31,272 nucleotides of DNA from the NCBI GenBank assembly GCA_003427395.1, contig BFEA01000076.1, positions 1,682,252 to 1,713,523 of the forward strand, read 5' to 3'. Origin of the DNA: Chara braunii (Eukaryota > Streptophyta > Charophyceae > Charales > Characeae). Position 1 is the first letter of the stretch; the number at the start of each line of letters is the position of its first letter. A model generated the notes under the pieces. The model was not told where the DNA came from. It saw nothing but the letters and a program-made list of their open reading frames with translations, and searched no databases. Below, in pieces: positions 18,377 through 28,620 of this stretch. A program made the position numbers and the translations under genes.

Positions 18377-18859
18377 CTAAGGTTTGGCAACCTCAAGGTA
18401 GTACATGCCTAACAACATGTCAAACGGTAAGTCGTCGCTAACAAGGAACGAAATTTTGTGATTAAGTTCCCCTCCTGCATAGGAGAAAGTACAGACCACG
18501 TCCTTAACGTAGTCCTCCACCAGCATGGGCTCTTTGTTGGCCAAAGTAGATGCTTCCGGTCTACTAAGGCGCTGCACCCGGTCTTGTAGGTGCGGTCTAT
18601 CAACACAGTCGCAAATTATAAAGTTCCGTGTGGAGCCGATGTCTACGAAGGCACCGCACTTGCAGCCACCTACACCAACTTCCACAACGAAGTTCTCCCC
18701 TCCAGGACCCCGACTTAATGCCACCCAGGACTCACGAGGGTCCCTTGCCGACCACTCGCTTTGTAGGTCTTCTAAGGCTTCAGACACATCCAACGAGCAG
18801 AGTATCGTTAGGTCAGGATGCGTCTGCGGGGTGACGAAGGAGTCGATAGCTTCGACCAA
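18377..18859 (-). pseudogene. pro: Element C aspartic protease (active site altered)
   Basis: A single open frame of about 160 codons. Order on the minus strand: an N-terminal stretch with HPDLTILC and ALEDLQSEW; the active-site strand GAFVDIGSTRNFI; the flap-like region with LSRPEASTLAN and VEDYV; and the closing strand LPFDMLLGMYYL. The catalytic triad of retropepsins is D-T/S-G, but here it is D-I-G. The Asp is kept and the second residue is hydrophobic, which probably impairs activity. LPFDMLLGM matches element A's LPFDMVLGM, confirming the fold end. Confidence 0.88.
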
Positions 18860-19020
18860 CTCTTGAAACGGGGAGGGTACATCACCCGCTTCAACACGAG
18901 TAGAAGCAACTAGAACTTCTATTGGCCTTATGTGTTTCCCGAGCTGGAACTCGTAGAGGCCCCACTTTGGGAAGAAGGAATCCCACCTTTAGGTGGTATC
19001 TTCTACGAAACCTTTGCGTT

Positions 19021-20731
19021 CTTGCATTTGAACTGCTGATGATCATACTCGCCGCAGTTAATGCAAGCACCCCGCGTACAAAGGTCCCGCCACACATCTT
19101 GATCCAAACCCGCTATAACCCAAACCGCTATCTTGTTCGGGTTCTGGGTTTGCCCTTGACTCCTCTGTTAACCGCCCTTGTCGCGGCCACCTGCCTTAAC
19201 CGTTACCAAAGCAGCGAGGTTGCTACCCTCAACACTATCCTTGCTGTCAAACTCTGAACCGTCCACTAAGTCAGAAAAGTCATCGATCTCAATTTGAGTA
19301 CCGTCGGCCTCAACCATCATCAATCGGCTCCCCTTCTTCTTCCACTCTTGTGGACTCTTCTTCTTTCTTCCGTCCGTAGGGAGTTGTGGAGCACCTCCTA
19401 GCATGACCCCTAAATCTAGAGCTTTCTTGCTAAAGGTCTCAAACGTGTGATACTCGAGTTGAGCCTCGCTGGCTAACAAGTTCTTGATGTCTGTGGGAAG
19501 ACATCTCAAGAACATGGTCATTAAGACCTAAAGATCATAGCGTACCCCGGGGACAATCAGGCTCTCGACGACAGAGGTGAGTTCACGCACGAACTGTACT
19601 TCTTAGTATCAAGCCAGGTCCACGCATCAATGGCAATCTGTGTCTGTTGTGGGTTGTGCCATCGCGCTTCCACCAAATCCATAAAGCTCTCTAGGGTATG
19701 GGTCTTAGCCCAATCACCCATGTTCCTACCGAATCCCTGTGAGGCAACTAATCCATTTAGCCAACGAGCTGGCGAACCCTCCAGATAGGATGCGATAGTT
19801 GTCACTTCCTCCTCTACCCACGTCCTCTTTGCCCTCACCCACACTGGCACTGTTCTCAACCAAGTGTGGAGAGCCTCATCCTTCTTATCCCCTGAGAAGG
19901 TTGAGGGTGGTTTCAATGGGGTCTTGGGGTGGCAGTTGTGGTGTGGCCCCAGCCGCTGGACCAGAAGATGTAGAAGCAACAACCTGCTGAAGTACTGAGT
20001 ACCGCTTGGCGTTGTACCAGATTGAGGCGGATACAGGCCTATCATCGTCGATAATGGCAACGATGGCAAAACTGCTGGCCTGAAACCTGGCATGTGCATG
20101 GCATTCATGATCCGGTCTAGGGTGTCCTAGATAGCATCTTGTTTGTTGTCCATGTATGCATGCATGGATATGAGACCTGCCTTGAGGATCCGCGTATTGT
20201 CGTCAATGACAGCGTCATCTAAACCCTCTACAACAACTTTGTCTGCCTCTCTTCCCTCAAGTGTGACACTTCTGTTTCTAATCTCATTTCTCTTTCGGTA
20301 GCCTCCTTAAGTTCCTTCTCTAACCTTAAGCGGATCCTCTCTACTTGTTGGAGCTCCATCTGCACCCTGGTGAGTGGAGGCGGCGAGCTGAACTGTGAGC
20401 CCACCATCTGACTGGTTCCGGATCCTGACATATTGGAGATGGACTACCCATTGGTCTACGGCATACCAAGCGATTGACCAGACGAGGAAGCCGCAGACGA
20501 TGCTGCAGAGGTAGCCATTGCTACTGCGCTAGCTGCTGCTGCCACTAACGTCCTTTCTACAACTGCGGCTGCTTCCCTTGCAGTCTCAAGAGTACGGGCT
20601 CTTGCTTCGGCCCTTATCCTTCTTTCGTCTCCCGGAAGTAGAACCTGGAACACTACAGGTATCCTACGTGTATCACACCGTGTTTGCCTTTTGTCGTCAA
20701 TTGTACCTTCACCACCTTCTGATCCACTCAT
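19021..20731 (-). pseudogene. gag: Element C gag (broken)
   Basis: The ATG read down from 20731 gives MSGSEGGEGTIDDKRQ, then an Ala/Arg-rich helix. After stops near 20455-20430 comes MSGSGTSQMVGSQFSS and a coiled coil (LEKELKEATEREMRLETEV, about 20330-20270). The capsid-like domain lies at about 19910-19600 with STFSGDKKDEALHTWLRTV, EGSPARWLNGLV, LESFMDLVEARW and AIDAWTWLDTKK. A frameshift near 19590 leads to MFLRCLPTDIKNLLASEAQ (19521 down), which ends in a Lys-rich stretch. Another shift precedes an intact CCHC knuckle, CINCGEYDHQQFKC, at 19065-19024. The order matches element B. Confidence 0.85.
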
Positions 20732-20739
20732 CGGCTAGG

Positions 20740-21993
20740 CAGACGGTGTCTGCACAAGTCTGCTCTCTGGAACCCACACGTCTGAACGACTCTAAAAATA
20801 AATAAAAGTCGAATAATGTCCGACAAGTAACCTAGGCTATCATTCAAGCGTTATCAACAACATTTACATAGACCGTACACATAATCTAAGTCTACTTCGA
20901 TCAGTTCACTTACAGAAGCTTCGAGGAGAACTGACTATGGTAAAACATTAAAAGTCCTAGTTCAGGTTGTTTGTGAGGTGTTAGCAGTCTGTCAACCAAC
21001 TTATCAAAATAAAAATAAATTATGTGAGCAGATGTATGCACAATGGGTATAGTTGTGTTTGCCAGTTGAGTCTCAATTGGAATCTTCGTCCCCTGTATCC
21101 AACGTGCCTGTAGGCATCGTCGAGCAGCAGTGTATAAGGTGTGCATTAACATCCCACCCCTATGCCCAAGGCATATGCTTATAACCAGAACTGCCCGTTA
21201 TTTATCCTTGCGTGCAACGAGCTGACATCTGACTGATCTGGCTGATCAAGAGGCAGTTTAAGGACAACCCCCAAGGTCCTCAGGAATTATTTAACGACGG
21301 AATCAGGACGACAATCACATCCAGTGGACAGTTCAGACCCCCGCCATAAATATTTATAGACGGTCTAGTTAGCATCTGCATAGGACAGGTCAGTCCGCAC
21401 ACCCCTTCTATCAGAGCAGCAAAGAGCCTTCAAAGGACAAAGCAGCATGGCCTGGGTGTACTACTCCCATGGGTTGGCATGGTGACCGTGGCCCGTGCTT
21501 CGACCAGGGCCGTTCAAAGGCACCGCCCTCTCCTACCAGATGCGCCACCAAGAAGAATGTCATCTCTCAAGGTAGAGCGCTCATGACTCCTTACACAAAA
21601 GAGAGGACACTTAAGGTTGGACTCACTTCCTCACGATAAGAAGAGATTGAGAGGGTAGATAAGGTACGAGAACAACGTACCGAAAGATAGCTTCCCCCAA
21701 CCACAAATTTCTCACCCATTGAGCCGACGAGCATTTCGATAACCGGTCGTAGCTTCGGTACCACCCACAACGCAATGCAGTGCCACCTCAACCAAAATGC
21801 CACATCAGCATGCTCTCATCATCATACATACATCCTCTATCGCTAAACCTCCCCCGCTGTCGCCAGAACCTTACAGCAACTCACCCCTCTACTCGGGTGC
21901 CGCTTTCACAAGCCAGCGTGTATGTATCCTCACTGCACAGAAGCATCGTCAACGCATCAAGTAACAATGTCGCCAGCGGCAGATAGGCGATCA
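20740..21993 (-). other. Element C leader
   Basis: This is non-coding leader between primer site and gag (about 1.25 kb). The 21466-21810 part matches element B's leader closely; the 20800-21400 part has no partner in B, so B has either lost it or C gained it. No separate gene is visible. Confidence 0.65.
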
Positions 21994-22012
21994 CGGACCA
22001 GGTCTGATACCA
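21994..22012 (-). other. Element C primer-binding site, initiator-Met tRNA type
   Basis: The minus strand reads TGGTATCAGACCTGGTCCG from 22012 down, matching the complement of an initiator-Met tRNA 3' end (TGGTATCAGAGCC type) with one missing base. It starts three bases inside the LTR's terminal CA, which is read at 22017-22016. Confidence 0.85.
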
Positions 22013-22015
22013 AAT

Positions 22016-22430
22016 TGCAAGGAATATGAGTGAGAACGATATACAAAAAAACAAGTTGCGAAATCACACAGATGCCCAAGTAGTCACGTACCAAGCAGAG
22101 AGCATAAATGCGCCAAGATTCCATCCACATAAGAGCGTTACAATGAACTCATGAGCCAATGATCAAGCCCTCGGGCGACACCAACACAATATCCAATGTC
22201 GCTCCTACTGTATGGCGCTCAGCGCCTTCTTACTCCGGCCTAGCCTGCACTACTACAGCCACATTCACGCAAAAGGCTCACTTCGATTTTGAAGACCAAT
22301 GTACATGACGTCAACACCATAGCCGACCTCCCTCATGCACCAGGTAAGCATCTCGTCTCCCCTCATCACTTCCCTGACCACCCACACAATCGCCTCCTTC
22401 CCTGAAGACCACTGATCGCCCCTTGCCCCC
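22016..22430 (-). repeat. Element C LTR (5' LTR in minus orientation)
   Basis: Its primer-site end is TGCAAGGAATATGAG on the plus strand, so it ends in CA on the minus. It aligns with element B's LTR through CACCAGGTAAGC (about 22340) and CCTGAAGACCAC (about 22400). It contains ACCATAGCC at about 22317. The outer end is uncertain and may lie further up, because a TATATG sits on the minus strand near 22595. Confidence 0.65.
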
Positions 22431-24081
22431 TTGCGCCCTGCAGCCCGGCTATGGTCGCCTGCGCACCGCTGCCCAGCAGCGCCCCTCTCACCTCACAAGC
22501 GCTCGCATGCACCCTGGCCGCTTGCGCAACATGCAGCCTGACCGCATTGCCTGCGTGGGCCAGAATGCCTGACCCTGGCTGCCCTTCCTCATATATGGAA
22601 GTGGCAGCCTATGTCTGGCCGCATGTGGCCTGGCTGGGAAGCTTCCAATAGCTTCCGGTCGGGCCCAAGTGTTTGTGCCCAGGCCCAGCTCCTAAAGTTG
22701 AGGGTCGGGGCCCTTTTCGGTTTGGGTACGCTCTGGATTTCCAGACTCGGCCGTTTGCTGCATTTGCACAGGACCCGGGGTATGTATGTCGACAATGCTG
22801 CTTTTCTGTAGGCCCGCCGCCACTTCGTGATGTATCTGCCTTGCATTGTGTGTGTGTGCCCAGGCGCAACTACCCAGGCCTGGGCCCAATTGCACGGCGC
22901 AGCACAGGGAGGCTCACGCATCCACTCAACCACCTGGCGTGCTGCAACTGCCCGAGTACCCACGTATGGAAAATGTCAAGTCTTGGCCTCTGGTGAATAT
23001 TCAGGCCTTCACTTAGGGCGGCCACGGGGCTTGCTGAGGGCCTCGGCCTAGAACATGTGCATGTTCGATAAGGGCCTGCAAGGGCTCATTCCTCGCATTA
23101 AAGAAAATCTCAAAAAAAGAAAGAAGAAAAATGAAAGAAAAGAGAAAAAAAAAACCCTTACCACAAAATGAAAACGGCTAGCCGTTTCCACGCTGCCGTT
23201 TTTGGCTGAAACTGCCCTGCTACTTCATTGTGCACAATCTGGCGGTTTAACTTTTTTTTTTTTTTTTTTCCTTGTTTGCTTAGGCATTGTATACTCACGA
23301 CAGGTCGGCTTTTCAGCCACGCCCGTTGAAATGCAGACCGGAGTTCGATCCCCATCGGGGATCGAAAGGAATTTCTTGATTTATGTGTGTCATCCTTGCG
23401 CAGGGGCCATTTCCCATCCGCGCGGCTGTTTTCAGCCGTGCGATCTCGCAGACCGCGTCGGACGACTTTCCCCACGGCTGCTCCCAAAAGGAGCTAGCCC
23501 AGTGGGGCTTTTCTGACTTCGATTTCTGCGTCTGCAGGGTAAGAATCAGATGTTGTATCCTACTGGCTAGCTCCTATTACAGGAGCTAGAGCCACAACCC
23601 TTCCATATGAAGAGGTGCAGCTCCAGTAGGCCCATCTCAACACATAGCAGACCCAGCCCGCCTTTCCCAGCCTCTTTGCTGGCCGTCTATGCCTGCCGCG
23701 ACGGTCTCCAGCTCTTGGTAGGGTAGACTGCTGGGTCCCTCGGCCATCATCATGGTTCTAAACCCCAAACAGTGGCCCTACGGAATAAACAAGCGCGACC
23801 AGGATTTTAGGTACGATAAATTTAACCTTAGCATTCCCACAATCGCATGTTTTCCAAGGCCGAGTTGAAAACAGAATACAACTAGCCATACCATTTATCC
23901 CGGACGTCAGCCCACTTCTAAATTTTAGAAAAGGAGTTTTAGCCTCTTAGTCGTAGGTCAGGTCTGAATAAACTTCTGGGAGACGCGTCAACCTCATCAA
24001 GTCAAAATTCACACAAATGTTAGACAACGCCCGATGTTCAAAATACCAAGCAGATACCCTTGTAAGGGTTTCTGCTCCGAT
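22431..24081. other. Unassigned region with palindromes and a T tract
   Basis: About 1.65 kb without a recognised gene. The first 600 bp are GC-rich. Later parts hold a perfect palindrome AAACGGCTAGCCGTTT (23172-23187), a run of about 19 T (near 23251), a stem TTCGATCCCC/GGGGATCGAA with a 3-base loop (about 23343-23365), and a stem TAGCTCCT/AGGAGCTA (23568-23588). Open frames on both strands lack family motifs. Part of the start may belong to element C's LTR. Confidence 0.5.
24049..24076. other. 28-base near-perfect hairpin at the edge of element D
   Basis: AGCAGATACCCTT (24049-24061) pairs with AAGGGTTTCTGCT (24064-24076) with one mismatch and a 2-base loop. Similarity of element D to element A begins only a few bases later. 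Confidence 0.85.
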
Positions 24082-24092
24082 AACGGAGATCG

Positions 24093-24344
24093 ATGATTCC
24101 GCCTGATATGGATGACACATATGACATAGACCGCATACTAGAAGAAGACGTGTTCAGAACAGGAGGTCGAGGTCGTCCCCAAAAGCAATACAAATTTAGG
24201 TTCGCGTACCAGGAACTTGAGGACGATAGGTGGTTCACACGAACTGAATTGCTAGAGACCGCTCCCGACATAGTTCGTGCTTATAAAAGAACCAAGAAGG
24301 GTGAGGATTCTGGAAGGACCTCGAATTTAGGAAGGCGGGAGTGA
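24093..24344 (+). pseudogene. pol: Element D chromodomain fragment of Pol
   Basis: An uninterrupted frame encodes the last 83 residues of Pol, including YDIDRILEEDVFRTGG, RGRPQKQYKFRF, a Trp-Phe pair and TELLETAPDIVRAYKRTKK. It matches element A's chromodomain closely and has CGA (Arg) at 24240-24242 where A has TGA. The frame reads on through the polypurine tract, and its stop codon TGA (24342-24344) is formed by the first three bases of the LTR. The ATG at 24093 is internal to the original protein. The fragment lacks all enzyme domains. Confidence 0.88.
24329..24341 (+). other. Polypurine tract of element D
   Basis: AGGAAGGCGGGAG (12 purines of 13) lies directly before the LTR's TGAAAGGG, the expected place for plus-strand DNA priming. 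It is absent from element A, where only the bases upstream of it remain. Confidence 0.82.
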
Positions 24345-25262
24345 AAGGGTCTTCACCCGGTTCGTGCGGCAAGTGCAGATCCGAGGGCTCGGTCCCTAGA
24401 CCTATCCCATACCCTTGTACAGTTACCCGATGGCTTATGTGCCTTGAACCCGCGACCTGTCTCTTAAAACTTATGTTTGTGTGTTGTGTATGTAGTTAGG
24501 GTCATGTGGACTTGAACCGTACACTATAGGATTAGTAGTCCTAAGGGTCTGCCCAACCCTTAGCCCAGGATCTTCTAGAAGTCAATAGGTTAGCTGAGTC
24601 AGGGAGGTTGTAGAAGTCAGTCGTCCTTAGGTGAGTCAGCAAAGTACACTCCAGTCCCAGTCGCAGTCCCAGTCAACCTTGTCTAGTCAGGAAGTACCAG
24701 GTGGGGCTGCACATTCCTTGGGCCCGGGATAGAAGGCAGGCCAGACCACGACGAAAAGGTATAAATAAAGAGGCAGCGCCCAACTATTCATTCATTCGCC
24801 TGTTAGCCATGCGGAAGTGCTGCTAGTGCCACTTGTGCGTTGGAGGTCTGCAGGTGCCTGACAAAGAAGAGGGCAGCGGCCATATCCGCTAGTAGAGGAG
24901 GAAGACGGCGGCGACCATAGCTGCCAAGTTGCTGATGTGAACAGATAGGACGTAGCATGTGTGTATGCGTGTGCGTGGACATTCAGGGTAGATCCCAGCG
25001 TGTGTGTATTTGCAGAGTGAGTCTGATGGTGGACACAGTGTACGGGTGGGAATAAAGACTGACGTTCAGACGCCATAGCCTCAAGCTGTGACAAATTGAC
25101 TTATACTGAGTTTCTAGCCAAGGGCCATATATTTGAGTTTTCTGTGTAAGCGTTGTGCGCCATCTAACGCTTGTTGGTGATTCTGCCTTGTGAGACATCG
25201 TCAGCCATCGACATCTATATGTATGTATGTTGAAAGTGAGGTCGAAGACGAGTCTGATTGCA
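24342..25262 (+). repeat. 3' LTR of element D
   Basis: It starts TGAAAGGG and ends GATTGCA, giving TG...CA termini. It aligns with element A's LTRs, including the GGGCTCG[G/A]TCCC motif, GAACCCGCGACCTG, the TATA region, AGAGGCAGCGCC and CGAAGACGAGTCTG near the end. At 921 bp it is close to the A LTR length. Identity to A is clearly lower than between A's own LTRs. Confidence 0.9.
24760..24767 (+). promoter_or_regulatory. TATA box of element D LTR
   Basis: TATAAATA followed by AAGAGGCAGCGCC, matching the TATA context of both element A LTRs. Confidence 0.72.
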
Positions 25263-26381
25263 GAATAGAAATCGACATAGGAACTTGTGCACTTTAGAAC
25301 CTTCGTGCGGAATTTTCTTTCGAACTTTTCAATTTCAATTCGTCTTTAAGAATTAGGCACAACTTCAGTGGCATTTCGTGTAACTGTTTTGGTGCCTTTT
25401 TAATTTCGCGTGCATGCTTCTTTTTGTGCCACGTTCTTGCATGCAATCTTCCCTCGCTTCCCCATGCCCTTTCCTCACTCCATCATTGACAAACTGTAAC
25501 TGTCTTCTTCTCCCTCCCTTCGTGCTATTTCCTTCTTCTTGCTTCCGTTGAATCTTGATCTTGCTCCACACTACTTCTCGTAACCTCCTTTCCCGCCTTC
25601 GTCTAAACGAAAGAAGGCCCTGCTGATCCCGCAAAGTAATCGCAAAAGTCATACGACAGTGTGTAAGGAGGCTTTGAACCCCTCGCCCTGCGATCCGCTT
25701 GTCTGCCAAGTACTTTGGATCGACATGGCCTTCCCGCATGCCTCCCCTTTTTCAGTCTCTCCTCTCTTTTATCTCTGACCAACACTCTCTTCCCTTCCTT
25801 TTTGCAACTATTAATTCTGCAAGTGCATCGTTTTTGCTCTCTTGCAATGCATCGACCAACTTTGTTGGAGTAGTGGCTAGATGACGTGGTGATCAGCGAG
25901 TCCGAACGTCCTGATGAGTCAGCTGCAACTTTGCGGGATTGTAAGCCGGATCCCAGCGACGGACTGCAGGATCCGGGGGAATTCGCATAATAGATGAGTG
26001 GATGGGGTGACAATCGCTGGGTTTAGCGCTGAATACGTGGCGGCTGGGATCGCTAGTGCTCGAGCGAGGTGAGGTGTGTTGATGGTTGGTTGGATGGCCT
26101 GGAGCCCTATCTCGAGCGAAAGGTTTTGTGTCTTGTCCTTTTTTTCCTTGTCCTATATTTGTGAGTTCAGTTGCATGGCGAGATGCCAGTTCGTCTTCTC
26201 AATCCAGCAGGTGTACATTCTCTCTTTTCCTCCTCCCCTCTCGCTTTCTTTCAATGAATGTATGACTGAACGGTGGTTACGCATGTCGGACTTGTGATGG
26301 TTGCTTGTGTGAAAGTGTCTCCTTGAGTCTTCTCCCTTGTTTCGCCCTTTCGTTTTCAGGATCTTGCTGGACGAGTCTTCT

Positions 26382-26387
<6 letters not shown>
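25263..26387. other. Unassigned region right of element D
   Basis: About 1.1 kb without a recognised gene. Pyrimidine-rich in 25430-25800. Open frames on either strand have basic low-complexity products without motifs. Confidence 0.5.
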
Positions 26388-26456
<69 letters not shown>

Positions 26457-26490
26457 ACACACACACACATTCTAGATTGGTAATTTCCTT

Positions 26491-26542
<52 letters not shown>
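26388..26542. repeat. (TC)n and (AC)n compound microsatellites
   Basis: A TC run (26388-26424) passes directly into an AC run (26423-26469, with one AT interruption). After 23 bases comes a second CA run (26493-26542). The 17-base sequence GATTGGTAATTTCCTTC occurs between the runs (26475-26491) and again at 26582-26598. Confidence 0.95.
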
Positions 26543-26546
<4 letters not shown>

Positions 26547-26599
26547 TATGGATCGAGGTGATGTATTGATGATGGATGGATGATTGGTAATTTCCTTCG

Positions 26600-27535
26600 T
26601 CTTCCACTTGCAAGAAGAAAGTAACGAGCAGAACGATTACGCCCCCGTGGCTTATGACCACGAAGCACTCTGGTCGGCTAATGCGTTTTCTTCGTCTTCA
26701 TCTTGAATGAAAGCACCCTTGTATGACTAGAAGTATGACTTGTTTATGGACATGATCGAAGGGTTTTTGAATGTGCACCCCTTAAAGCTGCTCAACTCGT
26801 GAAGATCTTTGCTCTTCATATCGCTTCGGATGGTTGCGGCCCATCCCAGCCAATGATCCGAGTATTTATTTTTGTTGTTATTTCTTGGAAGTTGTCTTCG
26901 TTTTTGTTCTTATTGAAGAACTGGTGATCGCCTGTTCGGAAACTTCTTCCTGAACTCATCCATTAGTTTCCTAATTAATCGCCTTTCGTGTAGGAAGCAT
27001 TAGGCGTGAAAGTCACATCGTATATTGCCTGATTTCCTTTGCGAAGGCGATTCCCGAAGTTAATGGGGGTTGATTTTGTTTTGTGAACGGTGGATGCGTG
27101 TGTATCAGCCATGTGGATTGATTCAGCCGAGCAATTGGGGCGCCAACTTCTTGAACATCCCCACCCATGACCTCTTCTGTACAACGAGGATATGACACGT
27201 GTCTGCGAGTGGAACGTATGAGAAGCCACGACCAAGATTAGCGGCCCTTATCCCTTTCCCTCCGAGACACGGTGTTCTGAATTTGTCAATTCGGGTTTTG
27301 TGATTGTTGATACTCATTTCCCTCCCTACTTTGTTTTGCTTCCTTTCAACGAGTTGATTGTCATCCCATGGCCGGCAATTGCTCCCCACCAGCCTCGCAC
27401 ATTGTGAAGCGATTGTCGCCACACGGAGCGCTTCCAAACCCAAGGGTTCAACCTTCGGACACGTGGCGAAGACGAGTTAAAGGAGAAAGCAGTAAGACTG
27501 CGACCCTCCGACTCGGAATCTGAGCTCTGCAAAGA
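26600..27535. other. Unassigned region
   Basis: About 0.9 kb of normal-complexity DNA. It has no retroelement similarity that I can see and no convincing gene. It is one of the few stretches that could be host intergenic or untranslated sequence. Confidence 0.4.
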
Positions 27536-27814
27536 ATGTCGTTCATCTCTCGTTCGATACCGAGATCCTATGTGCATTCCTTCTCCCTTTCGGCCTGCGA
27601 AAAGGTGTCGTGCTTCAAGCGACGAAGTTCAAAGATATTTTTTGGATTAGGTAGTCGTTGGAAGGGACTTTTTCTTGCCTTTCCAACTGTGCTCGTCACT
27701 CCATATCTGGGACCATACGGGAGATTTCAGTTTTGTCTGGGTCTCCGCACTCAATTCTCCAAACATCCTTGGCACCCCATTTTGCCGCTTTCCAGGCCCG
27801 TTTTTGCGCTTTAG
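27536..27814 (+). CDS. Possible small ORF, unknown (92 aa)
   Basis: ATG at 27536 opens a 92-codon frame in normal-complexity DNA, ending at TAG 27812-27814. The N-terminus (MSFISRSIPRSYVHSFSL, then basic residues CFKRRSSK) is rich in Ser and Arg and poor in acidic residues, a bias seen in organelle transit peptides. The rest is hydrophobic and aromatic. I recognise no domain. It could be a first exon, or simply a chance frame, since frames of this length are common in the window. No promoter or splice evidence was found. Confidence 0.15.
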   Translation: MSFISRSIPRSYVHSFSLSACEKVSCFKRRSSKIFFGLGSRWKGLFLAFPTVLVTPYLGPYGRFQFCLGLRTQFSKHPWHPILPLSRPVFAL

Positions 27815-27960
27815 TCACTCCAACGGGAAAGTTATGCAGGGCGTGAGGTTGTGTGTCAACCACAACCACAACCACCGCAACCACAACCACCACAAACAGA
27901 ACCCGCGCTTTAGTCACTCTGACGGGAAAGTTGTGCATGGCGTGAGGTTGTGCGTTAAAC
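27806..27960. repeat. Duplicated 55-bp segment, 100-bp offset
   Basis: GCGCTTTAGTCACTC followed by ACGGGAAAGTT, TGCA, GGCGTGAGGTTGTG and GT.AA occurs at about 27806 and again at about 27906 with few changes. Each copy is followed by CAACCACAACC repeats, so the unit is this segment plus its repeat tail. Confidence 0.88.
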
Positions 27961-28430
27961 GCAACCACAACCACAACCACCACAACCATCGCAACCACCA
28001 CAGCCACCACCACCACCACAACAACAACCACCTCCACAACCACCACCACCACAACCATCACAACCACCACAGCCACCACCACCACAACAACAAACACCAC
28101 CACAACCACGACAACAACCACCACAACCAGAACCAACAAACAACAACAATCAACAAGACCAATAACAACCAACAACACCAACAACCACAACCACAGCCAC
28201 AACCACAACCAACAACCAACAACCAACAACCAACAACACCACCAACCACCAACCGCCACGAACCACCAACAACCAATCACCACCAATCACCACCAACCAC
28301 CACCAACCACCAACCACCAACCACCAACCAACAGCAGAAGCACCACCAACAGCAACAACAACAGCAGCTGCAGGAGCAGCAACGACAACAACAACAGCAG
28401 CAGCAGCAGCGGCAGAAGCAGCAGCAACAA

Positions 28431-28461
<31 letters not shown>

Positions 28462-28586
28462 AGCAACAACAACAGCAACAACCACCACCACTACAACCAC
28501 CCCAACCACAACCACCACAACAACCGTCACAACCACAACCACCACAACAACCACAACCACCACCACCACAGCGGCAGAAGCAGCAG

Positions 28587-28620
<34 letters not shown>

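Larger units (their letters stand above)
17943..22430 (-). mobile_element. Element C: truncated Ty3/gypsy element, minus strand
   Basis: Read on the minus strand from about 22430 down: LTR, iMet-type primer site, 1.3-kb leader, gag, protease and the first 40 or so residues of RT. It then ends abruptly at about 17943. It is in the same family and orientation as B but better preserved. The rest of pol and the 3' LTR are not in the window. The upper LTR boundary is approximate. Confidence 0.85.
24082..25262 (+). mobile_element. Element D: 3' fragment of an A-family chromovirus
   Basis: Only the end of pol (chromodomain), the polypurine tract and the 3' LTR remain. Similarity to element A starts near 24082 and runs through the chromodomain and LTR. 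Everything upstream (LTR, gag, protease, RT, RNase H and most of integrase) is missing, so this is a 5'-truncated copy. No primer site or partner LTR was found in the window. Confidence 0.88.

Noticed and set aside
23330-23370. tRNA gene suggested by GTTCGATCCCC
   Set aside because: Only a T-arm-like stem is visible; no acceptor, D or anticodon arms are found upstream or downstream.
25911-25945. Possible hammerhead ribozyme core (CTGATGAGTC)
   Set aside because: The CUGAUGA part is present but no GAAA box follows a stem II at the right distance, and no stem I or III pairing is visible.
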